From positions 1 to 64,000 of the forward strand of contig NZ_FNDR01000018.1 of assembly GCF_900099805.1 (NCBI RefSeq): DNA of 64,000 bases, in the 5' to 3' direction. The stretch is from Variovorax sp. OV700. Lineage in GTDB: Bacteria > Pseudomonadota > Gammaproteobacteria > Burkholderiales > Burkholderiaceae_C. A model generated the notes under the pieces. The model had not been told where the DNA came from. It saw only the letters and a program-made list of their open reading frames with translations, and searched no databases. Both the position numbers and the translations under genes were made by a program. Shown here in pieces: positions 33,388 to 44,568 of this stretch. How positions within the stretch are numbered: the stretch's first letter is position 1; every line of letters starts with the position of its first letter.

Positions 33388-33927
33388 ATGTCGAAGCTGC
33401 GATTCGTTGTTCTCCCTTTTTCTCCTGGCCGCGTCGTTCGCGTGCTCATCGCCTGCGCTGGATTCTTCGCCGTGCAGGCGCTGCATGCCCAGGCCTTGCC
33501 GCCTGGCGTGCGGCTTGGCATGACGGCCGATGAACTGCAAATTGCTGTGCCCACGGCCCAGCGTGTGCAGCGTCCGCAGCGGCTCGCGGGCGGGCTGCTG
33601 GGGAGCTGGCAGGCCGCGCCGGTTTCCATCGCCGGGCTGGTGTTCGAGCCGACTTTCTTCTTTGCCGGATCGCAGCTGCAGCGCGTCGAGTTTGTCGCGC
33701 CCGCGCAGGCCCTGCCCGATGGCGGCGCGGCCGCATTTGCCGAACTGGTTCGATGGGGACGCGGGGTCTTCGGCGGCGAGTTGGCATCGAACGATCCCGG
33801 CACCGCCTATGCGGCGTGGACGAACGACGCGGCCGATGTGTACGTGCAGCACGTGCGCGACGTGCGCCGCGCAAGCGTGCGGCTGGTTTACAAGGCGCGG
33901 CAAGTCCGCGACGGCAGCGAGCTCTGA
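33388..33927 (+). CDS. Exported protein of unknown function
   Basis: 179 residues. A signal peptide or membrane segment (about 17-35, ending Leu-His-Ala-Gln-Ala) is followed by Pro-Pro-Gly-Val-Arg-Leu-Gly-Met-Thr-Ala-Asp-Glu-Leu, the kind of start seen in small periplasmic SmpA/OmlA-like or MapZ-like proteins. No cysteine or enzyme motif is seen. The longer 5' frame from 33301 is rejected. It is convergent with ureG. Confidence 0.55.
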   Translation: MSKLRFVVLPFSPGRVVRVLIACAGFFAVQALHAQALPPGVRLGMTADELQIAVPTAQRVQRPQRLAGGLLGSWQAAPVSIAGLVFEPTFFFAGSQLQRVEFVAPAQALPDGGAAAFAELVRWGRGVFGGELASNDPGTAYAAWTNDAADVYVQHVRDVRRASVRLVYKARQVRDGSEL

Positions 33928-33939
33928 AGAAGAAGCGGC

Positions 33940-34590
33940 TCAGGCCGTGGTGAGCATGCCGCGCTTCTCGATGAACGCCACCACCTCGGCCACGCCGGTG
34001 TGGGTCTTGAGGTTGGTCATCACGTAGGGGCGCTGCCGGCGCATGCGCTGCGTGTCCTGCTCCATCACGTCGAGATTCGCGCCGACGTACGGGGCGAGGT
34101 CGGTCTTGTTGATGACGAACAGGTCGCTCTTGGTGATGCCGGGCCCGCCCTTGCGCGGAATCTTCTCGCCGGCGGCCACGTCGATCACGTAGATGGTCAA
34201 GTCCGACAGCTCGGGGCTAAAGGTGGCCGCGAGGTTGTCGCCGCCCGATTCGACGAACACCACGTCGGCATCGGGAAAATCCTCGAGCATGCGGTCGATG
34301 GCCTCGAGGTTGATCGACGCGTCTTCACGGATGGCGGTATGCGGGCAGCCGCCGGTCTCCACGCCCATGATGCGCTCGGCGGGCAGGGCGCCGGCCACGG
34401 TGAGCAGGCGCTGGTCTTCCTTGGTGTAGATGTCGTTGGTGATGGCGATCAGGTCGTATTTGTCGCGCATCGCCTTGCAGAGCATTTCGAGCAGCGTGGT
34501 CTTGCCCGAGCCGACCGGTCCTCCGATGCCCACGCGCAGCGGCGGCAGTTTCTTGGTGCGGTGGGGAATGTGGTGCAGGGCGGAGGTCAT
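33940..34590 (-). CDS. ureG: Urease accessory GTPase UreG
   Basis: 216 residues, normal length. The P-loop Gly-Pro-Val-Gly-Ser-Gly-Lys-Thr lies near 24-31, the metal-binding Cys-Pro-His near 82-84, Glu-Ser-Gly-Gly-Asp-Asn, and the base-specificity Asn-Lys-Thr-Asp near 161. It hydrolyses GTP in the UreD/F/G complex while nickel passes from UreE to the apo-urease. It is last in the ureEFG half of the cluster, 18 bases after ureF. Confidence 0.97.
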   Translation of the reverse strand: MTSALHHIPHRTKKLPPLRVGIGGPVGSGKTTLLEMLCKAMRDKYDLIAITNDIYTKEDQRLLTVAGALPAERIMGVETGGCPHTAIREDASINLEAIDRMLEDFPDADVVFVESGGDNLAATFSPELSDLTIYVIDVAAGEKIPRKGGPGITKSDLFVINKTDLAPYVGANLDVMEQDTQRMRRQRPYVMTNLKTHTGVAEVVAFIEKRGMLTTA

Positions 34591-34608
34591 GGGCGTTGTC
34601 CGGTTCGG

Positions 34609-35292
34609 TCAGCTTCGAAAGAGGCGCGAGTATTGTGTTTCATGGCGGGCCGACAACACCGCCAGCAGGGGCGCAAAGGCCTGGCGCTCGTCGTCGCCCA
34701 GGCGCATCGCGTGGGCGACGGCGGCAGGGATTTCGTGCGCCAGCCGCGCCAGGATGCGCTGGCCTGCGCTCTGGCCCAGGGGCACGGCCTTGACCGCCGC
34801 GGCCACCATGTTCTCGGCCCAGCCGAAGGCGAAGGCCAGGCAGCCGTCGTGTGTCGTGGCGCCGGTGCGGCTCAGCGCGAAGGCGAAGGCCACGGGGTAG
34901 CTTGCGGGCAGGTCCGCGAAGACCTCGGCCGTGTCCGCGTGGTGCAGCTTGAGCCACTCGACGAAGGAGCGGCCCATCTGCTCGGTCTGCAGGAAGAACT
35001 CGGCCGATTCGCGGGTGGCCAGGACCCACTCGTTGAGCGCGCGGATCCGTTCGGCGTCACCCGCGCGCCAGGCCGGGATGGCTTGCGCCACGAGCGCGAG
35101 GTCGCCGCGTGCGAAGCTCAGGTACAGCTGGTCGGAGAGCCATTCGATGGCTTTCGATTCCGAGTCGATGCCGGCCCATTCGACTGCAGCTTCGACTCCT
35201 TCCGAATAGGAGAAGCCGCCGACCGGCAGGGCGGGGGAGGCGAGCCAGATGAGCTGCAGGAGGCTGTGGGCGTTGTTGGACGCGTCGGACAT
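34609..35292 (-). CDS. ureF: Urease accessory protein UreF
   Basis: 227 residues. Leu-Leu-Gln-Leu-Ile-Trp-Leu-Ala-Ser-Pro-Ala-Leu-Pro-Val-Gly-Gly-Phe-Ser-Tyr-Ser is the family's N-terminal signature. All-helical, it joins UreD and UreG on apo-urease and gates GTP hydrolysis. I take ATG 35292; upstream in-frame codons lie within a palindromic element and are not homologous. Confidence 0.95.
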   Translation of the reverse strand: MSDASNNAHSLLQLIWLASPALPVGGFSYSEGVEAAVEWAGIDSESKAIEWLSDQLYLSFARGDLALVAQAIPAWRAGDAERIRALNEWVLATRESAEFFLQTEQMGRSFVEWLKLHHADTAEVFADLPASYPVAFAFALSRTGATTHDGCLAFAFGWAENMVAAAVKAVPLGQSAGQRILARLAHEIPAAVAHAMRLGDDERQAFAPLLAVLSARHETQYSRLFRS

Positions 35293-35324
35293 GTCAGCTT
35301 TTGAAGTGCTCTTGTCCAGGGCGC

Positions 35325-35418
35325 GTGCGCAGGCCACCGGGTACTCCCCTCCGCGAATGTCCCCCGGCTTCGCCTCCTCCTTTATTTCGCTGCGGGGAGC
35401 ACCCGGCGCCCTGCGCAC
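35325..35418. repeat. 94-base palindromic element between ureE and ureF
   Basis: Arms of 25 bases at 35325-35349 and 35394-35418 are inverted copies with 22 of 25 positions matching, around a 44-base centre. Such structures are typical of REP-like or MITE-like intergenic repeats. As RNA it would fold into a long hairpin inside the ureE-ureF message and could stabilise or attenuate it. I saw no second copy in this window. Confidence 0.65.
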
Positions 35419-35462
35419 ACCGGGCGCTGCGGTTGTTCCGCTCGATCAACCACCGCTCTGAA

Positions 35463-36041
35463 TCACGCATGGTCATGATCGTCCAGCAGCTCCGGTGCGA
35501 GTACCAGCGGCTTGGGGCCTTTTGCATGGGAGTGACCATGGTCATGCGCGTGGTCATGACCATGGCCTCCGCCGTGCGAATGCTCCTGCGACCCATAGGC
35601 ACCGCCCTCGGGCTCGAAGGCTTCCTCGACCGCGACGACGATGAGGTGCATCGAACGCAACATGTCCGCCAGCACATGGTCGGGCTCGATCTTCAGGTGG
35701 TCGGGCTTGAGTTCGATGGGAACATGCCGGTTGCCCAGGTGATAGGCTGCGCGCGTCAGGTCGAACGGCGTGCCGTGGGCCGTGCAATGCGTGATGCGCA
35801 GCACCGGCTGCGGCGCGGCGATGACGCGGACCAGCGAGCCGTCTTCGGCCACCAGCACGTCGCCGCCGCGCACCGCCGTGCCGCGCGGCAGGAACACGCC
35901 GATCTGCCGGCCCTGCGAGTCGGTGGCATCGAACCGGCTTTTCTGGCGCACGTCCCAGTCGAGTTCGATCATGGCGGCGCGCTTCAGCAGCACGGGCGCA
36001 AGGCCGCGGCCTTGGGGCATGAGTTTATTGGCGGTGAGCAT
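35463..36041 (-). CDS. ureE: Urease accessory nickel chaperone UreE
   Basis: 192 residues. The N-terminal peptide-binding domain is followed by the metal domain with Arg-Ile-Thr-His-Cys-Thr-Ala-His-Gly and Tyr-His-Leu-Gly-Asn-Arg-His-Val-Pro. The C-terminal tail from about 153 to 175 is extremely His-rich (His alternating with Gly, Asp, Ala), as in nickel-storing UreE proteins, and ends Asp-Asp-His-Asp-His-Ala. It delivers nickel to UreG. It is cut off from ureC by a reverse-oriented toxin-antitoxin pair, so it may need its own promoter within or beyond that pair. Confidence 0.96.
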   Translation of the reverse strand: MLTANKLMPQGRGLAPVLLKRAAMIELDWDVRQKSRFDATDSQGRQIGVFLPRGTAVRGGDVLVAEDGSLVRVIAAPQPVLRITHCTAHGTPFDLTRAAYHLGNRHVPIELKPDHLKIEPDHVLADMLRSMHLIVVAVEEAFEPEGGAYGSQEHSHGGGHGHDHAHDHGHSHAKGPKPLVLAPELLDDHDHA

Positions 36042-36074
36042 GGGGACTTGCTTTCAGCGGGAAGACGTCGATAA

Positions 36075-36090
36075 TATAACGTTTGTTATA
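36075..36090. promoter_or_regulatory. Perfect dyad TATAAC-GTTT-GTTATA, likely toxin-antitoxin operator/promoter
   Basis: A perfect 6+4+6 base inverted repeat lies 15 bases before the antitoxin ATG and 33 bases from the ureE start on the other strand. AbrB/MazE-type antitoxins bind such AT-rich dyads to repress their own operon. AT content is sharply higher than in the surroundings, so it may also supply -10-like sequence in both directions. Confidence 0.5.
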
Positions 36091-36105
36091 ACTTTGGAGC
36101 CCTTC

Positions 36106-36330
36106 ATGTCGGCACTCAAATTGACCCAGATCGGCAACTCCGTCGGGGTGATTCTTCCCAAGGAAGTGCTGGCGCGGCTCAAGGTGGAAAAGGGCGATAC
36201 GCTGTTCCTGACCGAGGCTGCCAATGGGGTCACCCTGACACCGTACGACCCCGATGTCGAAGAACAGCTGAAACTGGGCCGCGAATTCATGCGCGAATTC
36301 CGCGACACCTTCCACCAGCTCGCCAAATGA
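36106..36330 (+). CDS. AbrB/MazE-type antitoxin
   Basis: 74 residues. Residues 1-45 form a swapped-hairpin AbrB domain: Leu-Thr-Gln-Ile-Gly-Asn-Ser-Val-Gly-Val-Ile-Leu-Pro-Lys-Glu. The rest is an acidic tail (Asp-Val-Glu-Glu-Gln and so on) suited to toxin binding. It overlaps the Doc toxin start by four bases (ATGA). It should neutralise the toxin and repress the operon through the dyad at 36075. Confidence 0.88.
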   Translation: MSALKLTQIGNSVGVILPKEVLARLKVEKGDTLFLTEAANGVTLTPYDPDVEEQLKLGREFMREFRDTFHQLAK

Positions 36331-36719
36331 GCGCCTGGCGCTGGATCGACAGGCGCACCCTCATCCTGTTGCACGACGAAAGCCTCGCTGAGCACGGCGG
36401 GGCCTCGGGCCTGCGCGACGAAACGATGTTGCAGTCCGCGCTGTCGCGCCCGCTCCACCTTGTGAGCTACGGATCGCCCGACGTGGCCGACCTCGCGGCA
36501 GCCTACGGGGTGGGACTGGCCAAGAACCATCCATTCATCGATGGCAACAAGCGCGCGGCTTTCTTGTCTGTCGGTCTGTTCCTTGCGCTGAACGGCCAGC
36601 GGCTGGTGGCAATGCAAGCCGAGGCCACGCTGGTGATGATCGACGTGGCGGCCAGCGCCATGGACGAAAGCAGCTTTGCCGGCTGGATCCGCGACCACAT
36701 GACACCTCGTTCGGCCTGA
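36327..36719 (+). CDS. doc: Doc-type (Fic family) toxin
   Basis: 130 residues. The Fic motif His-Pro-Phe-Ile-Asp-Gly-Asn-Lys-Arg lies near 69-77, with the Doc-type Lys after Asn. In P1 Doc this motif phosphorylates elongation factor Tu and stops translation. All key residues are intact. It lies convergent to ureC, 12 bases from the ureC stop, on the strand opposite to the urease genes. Confidence 0.9.
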   Translation: MSAWRWIDRRTLILLHDESLAEHGGASGLRDETMLQSALSRPLHLVSYGSPDVADLAAAYGVGLAKNHPFIDGNKRAAFLSVGLFLALNGQRLVAMQAEATLVMIDVAASAMDESSFAGWIRDHMTPRSA

Positions 36720-36731
36720 GGCCCGCGGCAT

Positions 36732-38480
<1,749 letters not shown>

Positions 38481-38483
38481 TTT

Positions 38484-38789
38484 TTAGAGCTTCCCTTGGA
38501 TCAGGCCGCGAAAGCCATAGACGATGCGGTCGCCCGAAAAGTCGACCAGCTCGACGGTGCGCTGCTGACCTGGTTCGAAGCGCACGGCGGCGCCCGAAGC
38601 GATGTTGAGCCGCATGCCGCGCGCGGCTTCGCGGTCGAAGCCGAGCGCGCCGTTGGTTTCGGCAAAGTGATAGTGCGATCCGACCTGGATCGGCCGGTCG
38701 GCGGTGTTCTGCACCACCAGCGTGAGCGTGCGGCGGCCAGGGTTGAGCGTGTGCTCGCCCTCGTCGGTGAAAAGTTCGCCGGGTGTCAT
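38484..38789 (-). CDS. ureB: Urease beta subunit
   Basis: 101 residues. Met-Thr-Pro-Gly-Glu at the start, then Asn-Pro-Gly-Arg-Arg and Gln-Val-Gly-Ser-His-Tyr-His-Phe-Ala-Glu-Thr-Asn, the UreB signature. It is a structural subunit of the (alpha beta gamma)3 enzyme. It starts 17 bases after ureJ. Confidence 0.96.
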   Translation of the reverse strand: MTPGELFTDEGEHTLNPGRRTLTLVVQNTADRPIQVGSHYHFAETNGALGFDREAARGMRLNIASGAAVRFEPGQQRTVELVDFSGDRIVYGFRGLIQGKL

Positions 38790-38806
38790 GGTGGCGGTGC
38801 CCTTGT

Positions 38807-39403
38807 TCAGACGGCCTGCGACAGCAGCGTGGCGCCCAACGCCACCACGGCAGCGCCCGCCACGCGCGGCAGCCAGGCGTTGGCATGGCGCAGCGCCCAT
38901 CCCACTGCGATGCCCGCCAGGTGCAGCAGCACGGTGGCGCCGACCATGCCGGCCAGCGTCAACGCCGCGCCTTGCTCGCCCGCGAGTTCGTGGCCATGCG
39001 CCACGCCGTGGAAGACGGCGAACACCCCGACCACCCCCGCGGCCGCCGTGGCCGGCAGGTGAATGCGCGTGGCAACCAGCAGGCCCAGCACCAGCAGCGA
39101 GGCCGCGATCATCGGTTCGACGGCCGGCAGCTGCACGCCCGCCAGTCCCATCAGCGCGCCCACGAGCAGCATGCCCGCGAAAGCCAGCGGCGCCCAAAGC
39201 AGATCGAGGCCGCGGCGCGCTGCCAGCGCACTCCAGAGGCCGACCGCGACCATGGCGGCCAAGTGGTCGGCGCCGGTGAGCGGGTGCATGAACCCAGTGA
39301 CGAGGCTGTGGTGCAGGCCACCATCGACGCCGGTGTGGGCGCTGGCCGCAAACGGCAGCAGGAGGGCGACGACGGCGAGGGACTTGGAAGCGTTATGGCG
39401 CAT
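38807..39403 (-). CDS. ureJ: HupE/UreJ nickel transporter
   Basis: 198 residues, with a signal-like first segment and about six hydrophobic helices. His-Pro-Leu-Thr-Gly-Ala-Asp-His (near 40-47) and Phe-His-Gly-Val-Ala-His-Gly-His-Glu (near 130) are the HupE/UreJ metal motifs. It likely brings nickel across the inner membrane for urease. It sits between ureA and ureB, as in other Burkholderiales. Confidence 0.93.
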   Translation of the reverse strand: MRHNASKSLAVVALLLPFAASAHTGVDGGLHHSLVTGFMHPLTGADHLAAMVAVGLWSALAARRGLDLLWAPLAFAGMLLVGALMGLAGVQLPAVEPMIAASLLVLGLLVATRIHLPATAAAGVVGVFAVFHGVAHGHELAGEQGAALTLAGMVGATVLLHLAGIAVGWALRHANAWLPRVAGAAVVALGATLLSQAV

Positions 39404-39432
39404 GGCAGGTCTTTCTTGTTCTGGAGTAAGAG

Positions 39433-39735
39433 TCAGACGATGGGCTGGTGGACGGTGACCAGCTTGGTGCCGTCGGGGAACGTGGCTTCCACCTGGATGT
39501 CCGGGATCATCTCGGCGATGCCGTCCATCACGTCGGCGCGGGTGAGCACCGAGCGGCCTTCGCTCATGAGCGCCGCAACGCTCTTGCCGTCGCGGGCGCC
39601 TTCCATCACGGCGGCGGAGATCAGGGCGACGGCTTCGGGGTAGTTGAGCTTCAGCCCCCGCGCCTTGCGGCGTTCGGCCAGCAATGCTGCGGTGAAGATC
39701 AGCAGCTTGTCTTTTTCGCGCGGGGTCAGTTCCAT
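39433..39735 (-). CDS. ureA: Urease gamma subunit
   Basis: 100 residues, the usual length, starting Met-Glu-Leu-Thr-Pro-Arg-Glu-Lys-Asp-Lys with Leu-Asn-Tyr-Pro-Glu-Ala-Val-Ala and C-terminal Thr-Val-His-Gln-Pro-Ile. It is the first gene of the urease cluster here. UreD, often placed directly before ureA, is absent; the next gene is divergent. Confidence 0.97.
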   Translation of the reverse strand: MELTPREKDKLLIFTAALLAERRKARGLKLNYPEAVALISAAVMEGARDGKSVAALMSEGRSVLTRADVMDGIAEMIPDIQVEATFPDGTKLVTVHQPIV

Positions 39736-39839
39736 GGGAGCGGCATCGGATGGCGTGGAGGTCGGCCATTATTGGGCAGGCTTCGGCTTTGCAACAGTCA
39801 TGCCGGTGTTCGCCAAACGACGTATGGATGGCACGAAAG

Positions 39840-42800
39840 ATGCACCGAAACGGTGTGAATCCCGCCGAGACTCCCACCAGCCCCGACGACGCGCCCCAGC
39901 GCATCGTCAAGGTGCGGCGTGACTACAACAGCTGGGTGGCGAGCGAAACGCTCGAGGACTACGCCCTGCGCTACACGCCGCAGCGCTTTCGCAAATGGTC
40001 CGAATGGCGCGTGGCCAACACGGCCTTCGGGGCGGCGTCGTTCCTGGTGCTGGAGGCCGTGGGCGCGACGCTGTTGGTGCAATACGGCTTCGCCAATGCG
40101 TTCTGGGCCATCGTGGTCACGGGGCTCATCATCTTCCTGGCGGGCGTGCCGATCAGCGTGTATGCCGCGCGCTACGGCGTCGACATGGACCTGCTCACGC
40201 GCGGCGCGGGCTTCGGCTACATCGGCTCCACGCTCACCTCGCTCATCTACGCGTCGTTCACCTTCATCTTCTTCGCGCTCGAGGCGGCAGTGATGGCCTA
40301 CGCGCTTGAGCTGGCACTCGGCGTGCCGCCGGTCTGGGGCTACCTGGTGTGCGCGCTGGTGGTGATTCCGCTGGTCACCCACGGGGTGTCGGCCATCAGC
40401 CGGCTGCAGCTGTGGACGCAGCCGCTCTGGCTGGTGATGCTGGTGGTGCCTTTTGTTTTCGTGCTGGTGCGCGATCCTGGTGCGTTTGCGGGAATCGTGC
40501 ACTACAACGGTGTCAAGACCGGTGCGAAAGGTTTTGATCTGCACCTGTTTGGCGCTGCACTGACGGTCGGCATCGCATTGATCACCCAGATGGGGGAACA
40601 GGCCGACTACCTGCGCTTCATGCCCGCGCGCACGGCGGTGAGCGCCCGGCGCTGGTGGGCAGGGGTTCTGGCTGGCGGGCCGGGGTGGGTGGTTCTGGGC
40701 GTGCTCAAGATGCTGGGCGGCGCGCTGCTGGCCTACCTGGCCATCACGCACATGGTGCCGGTCGAGCGCGCGGTCGATCCGAACCAGATGTACCTCGCGG
40801 CCTATGAGTACGTGTTCCCGAACTACGGCTGGGCCGTGGCCGCGACCGCACTGTTCGTGGTGATCTCGCAGCTCAAGATCAACGTGACCAACGCCTACGC
40901 GGGCTCGCTGGCCTGGAGCAACTTTTTCTCGCGCGTGGCGCACAGCCATCCGGGGCGCGTGGTGTGGGTGGTGTTCAACGCGCTCATCGCCTTCATGCTG
41001 ATGGAGATGAACGTGTTCGAAGCGCTGGGCGACGTGCTCGGCCTTTTTGCCAACATTGCTATCGCCTGGATGATGGCGGTGGTGGCCGACCTGGTCATCA
41101 ACAAGCCGCTGGGCCTGTCGCCGCCGGGCATCGAGTTCAAGCGAGCGCATCTGTGGGACATCAATCCGGTGGGCGTGGGTGCGATGGCGCTGGCCTCGGT
41201 GTTGTCCATCACCGCGCACCTCGGCGTCTTCGGACCCCTGGCGCAGGCGTTCTCGGCGCTCATCGCGCTGGGCACGGCATTGGTGGTTTCGCCGCTGCTC
41301 GCGTGGGCGACGGGCGGCAAGTACTACCTGGCGCGGGGTTCGGTGGCCCATGGCGCGGTGCCCTTCGCCCCGGCAGCCGGTCCGCGCGCAGTCCGCTGGG
41401 CGCGGGTCGAGCACGACGTGCACGAGGGCGGCGCGGAAGGCAGCTACCAGCGCCTGAAGGTGCAGCACTGCGTGATCTGCGAGCGCGAGTACGAAGGGCC
41501 CGACATGGCCCATTGCCCGGCCTACCAGGGGGCGATCTGCTCGCTGTGCTGCACGCTCGATGCGCGCTGCGGCGACCTGTGCAAGCCGCATGCAAGCCTC
41601 TCGGCGCAATGGTCGTCGGCGCTGCGCTGGCTGCTGCCGCGCTTCAGCTGGCGCTATCTCGACACCGGGCTTGGCCACTTCCTGCTGCTGATGCTGATCA
41701 TCGTGCCGGTGCTGGCGGTGGTGTTCGGCGTGCTCTACCAGCAGGAGCTGCGCGCATTGGGCGAGGGTGTGCTGCAGATGGCGTCGCAATCGGAACTGGC
41801 CGAGGCCTTGGCCGGCGTGCAGCAATCGGCGTTGCGCTCGGGCTTTCTCAAGGCCTACATGGCGCTGCTGGTGATCGCGGGCGTCGTGGCCTGGTGGCTG
41901 GTGCTGGCGCACCAGAGCCGCCGGGTCGCGCAGGAAGAATCGAACCGGCAGACCCACTTGCTGATGCGAGAAATCGAGTTGCACCGCGCGACCGACCGCG
42001 CGCTGCAGTCTGCCAAGCAGACCGCGGATGAAGCGCGCGAAGTCGCCGAGCAGGCCAAGCTCGCAGCCGACGAGGCCCGGCGTGCCGCCGACCAGGCCAA
42101 CCAGGCCAAGAGCCGGTACATCAGCGCCATCAGCCACGAGCTGCGCACGCCGCTCAACAGCATCCTGGGCTACGCGCAGCTGATGGGCGAAGACCAGTCC
42201 GTGCCGCCGCACCGCCAGCAAGCCGTGGCGGTGATCAAGCGCGGCGGTGAGCATCTGCTGTCGCTCATCGAGGGCACCTTGGCCATTGCCCACATCGAGG
42301 CTGGCAAGCTCACGCTGCATGCGAGGCCGATGCGCTTTGCCGACACCCTGCGCGAGCTGGCAGACATGTTCGAGCTGCAGGCGGCCGAGAAAGGATTGCG
42401 GTTTCGCTTCGAGACCACGGGCACCTTGCCCGAGTTGGTGCGTGCCGACGAGAAGCGGGTGTGCCAGATCCTCATCAACCTGCTGGGCAACGCCATCAAG
42501 TTCACGGCCGCGGGCGAGGTGACGCTGCGGCTTTCGTATGCGCGGGAGTTCGCCTCGGTCGAGATCGAGGACACCGGGCCCGGCATGACGGCCGAAGACA
42601 TCGAACGCATCTTCGAGCCCTTTGCGCGCGGCGATGCGGCCGCGGCCTCCACGCCCGGCGCGGGGCTGGGCCTCACCATCGCCAAGATGCTGACCGACCT
42701 GATGGGCGGCGAGATGAAGGTGCGCAGCACGCCCGGGGAAGGCTCGCTGTTCTGCGTGCGGCTCTTCCTGCCGCGCGTGCACGACGCTGCGGGCGCCTTG

Positions 42801-43469
42801 GGCCGGCCGGCTCCGGTGCAGCGCGCGCGGCGCGGCTACGAAGGCCCCCGCCGGCGGCTGCTGGTGGTCGATAACGAGGAGGCCGACCGCGACCTGCTCG
42901 GCCACGTGCTGGCGCCGCTTGGCTTCGAGCTGCGCACCGCCGCCAGCGGCCACGACGCGCTCGACCTCATCGCGGCCGGCTACCGGCCCGATTCGATGTT
43001 CGTCGACCTTGCCATGCCGGGCATCGACGGCTGGGAGACGATTCGCCGCGCGCGCAAGCTCGGCTTGGCCGATGCCTCTGTGGCCATCGTCTCGGCCAAT
43101 GCCTTCGACAAGGGCCTGGACAACGACGTCGGCATTGCGCCCGAAGATTTTTTCGTCAAGCCGGTGCGCCATACGGAACTGCTCGACTGGCTCGAGCGCC
43201 GCCTCGGCCTGCGATGGACCGACACGGCCGCCAAGCCGGCTCCCGCCACTGCGCCGCGCGCGATGCAGGCGCCTTCGATGGCGAGGCTGCGCGCCCTCGA
43301 CGAAGCGGTGAGCCTCGGCTATTTTCGCGGCATCATGAACCAGCTCGACGAGATCGACGCCGAACAGCCCGAATGCCTGGCCTGGACCGAGACGCAGCGC
43401 GTGCTTGCGCGCCAGTTCCAGTTCGAGGCCATGGGCCGGGCGCTTGCCGCCGCGGTCAGCGCGGCCTGA
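39840..43469 (+). CDS. Hybrid sensor kinase with NCS1 transporter-like sensor domain
   Basis: About 1209 residues. The first 480 form an NCS1 (cytosine/purine/allantoin permease family) membrane domain of roughly 12 helices. A Cys-rich segment follows with eight cysteines (about 543-585), which could bind zinc. Two more membrane segments, a coiled coil, a HisKA domain (His766 in Ile-Ser-His-Glu-Leu-Arg-Thr-Pro), an ATPase domain, a receiver with Asp1056 and a C-terminal tail complete it. Like CbrA and similar transporter-sensors, it likely detects or imports a nitrogenous substrate and relays to the LuxR regulator that starts 12 bases later. It is divergent from ureA, which points to urea, allantoin or purine nitrogen. 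Start is uncertain (39828 or 39840). Confidence 0.85.
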   Translation: MHRNGVNPAETPTSPDDAPQRIVKVRRDYNSWVASETLEDYALRYTPQRFRKWSEWRVANTAFGAASFLVLEAVGATLLVQYGFANAFWAIVVTGLIIFLAGVPISVYAARYGVDMDLLTRGAGFGYIGSTLTSLIYASFTFIFFALEAAVMAYALELALGVPPVWGYLVCALVVIPLVTHGVSAISRLQLWTQPLWLVMLVVPFVFVLVRDPGAFAGIVHYNGVKTGAKGFDLHLFGAALTVGIALITQMGEQADYLRFMPARTAVSARRWWAGVLAGGPGWVVLGVLKMLGGALLAYLAITHMVPVERAVDPNQMYLAAYEYVFPNYGWAVAATALFVVISQLKINVTNAYAGSLAWSNFFSRVAHSHPGRVVWVVFNALIAFMLMEMNVFEALGDVLGLFANIAIAWMMAVVADLVINKPLGLSPPGIEFKRAHLWDINPVGVGAMALASVLSITAHLGVFGPLAQAFSALIALGTALVVSPLLAWATGGKYYLARGSVAHGAVPFAPAAGPRAVRWARVEHDVHEGGAEGSYQRLKVQHCVICEREYEGPDMAHCPAYQGAICSLCCTLDARCGDLCKPHASLSAQWSSALRWLLPRFSWRYLDTGLGHFLLLMLIIVPVLAVVFGVLYQQELRALGEGVLQMASQSELAEALAGVQQSALRSGFLKAYMALLVIAGVVAWWLVLAHQSRRVAQEESNRQTHLLMREIELHRATDRALQSAKQTADEAREVAEQAKLAADEARRAADQANQAKSRYISAISHELRTPLNSILGYAQLMGEDQSVPPHRQQAVAVIKRGGEHLLSLIEGTLAIAHIEAGKLTLHARPMRFADTLRELADMFELQAAEKGLRFRFETTGTLPELVRADEKRVCQILINLLGNAIKFTAAGEVTLRLSYAREFASVEIEDTGPGMTAEDIERIFEPFARGDAAAASTPGAGLGLTIAKMLTDLMGGEMKVRSTPGEGSLFCVRLFLPRVHDAAGALGRPAPVQRARRGYEGPRRRLLVVDNEEADRDLLGHVLAPLGFELRTAASGHDALDLIAAGYRPDSMFVDLAMPGIDGWETIRRARKLGLADASVAIVSANAFDKGLDNDVGIAPEDFFVKPVRHTELLDWLERRLGLRWTDTAAKPAPATAPRAMQAPSMARLRALDEAVSLGYFRGIMNQLDEIDAEQPECLAWTETQRVLARQFQFEAMGRALAAAVSAA

Positions 43470-43481
43470 AGAACAATCCCC

Positions 43482-44519
<1,038 letters not shown>

Positions 44520-44568
44520 AGGCGCGTCTTCATCCCTAGAATCTCCAGGTCCTCGGGGGATGCAGGCG

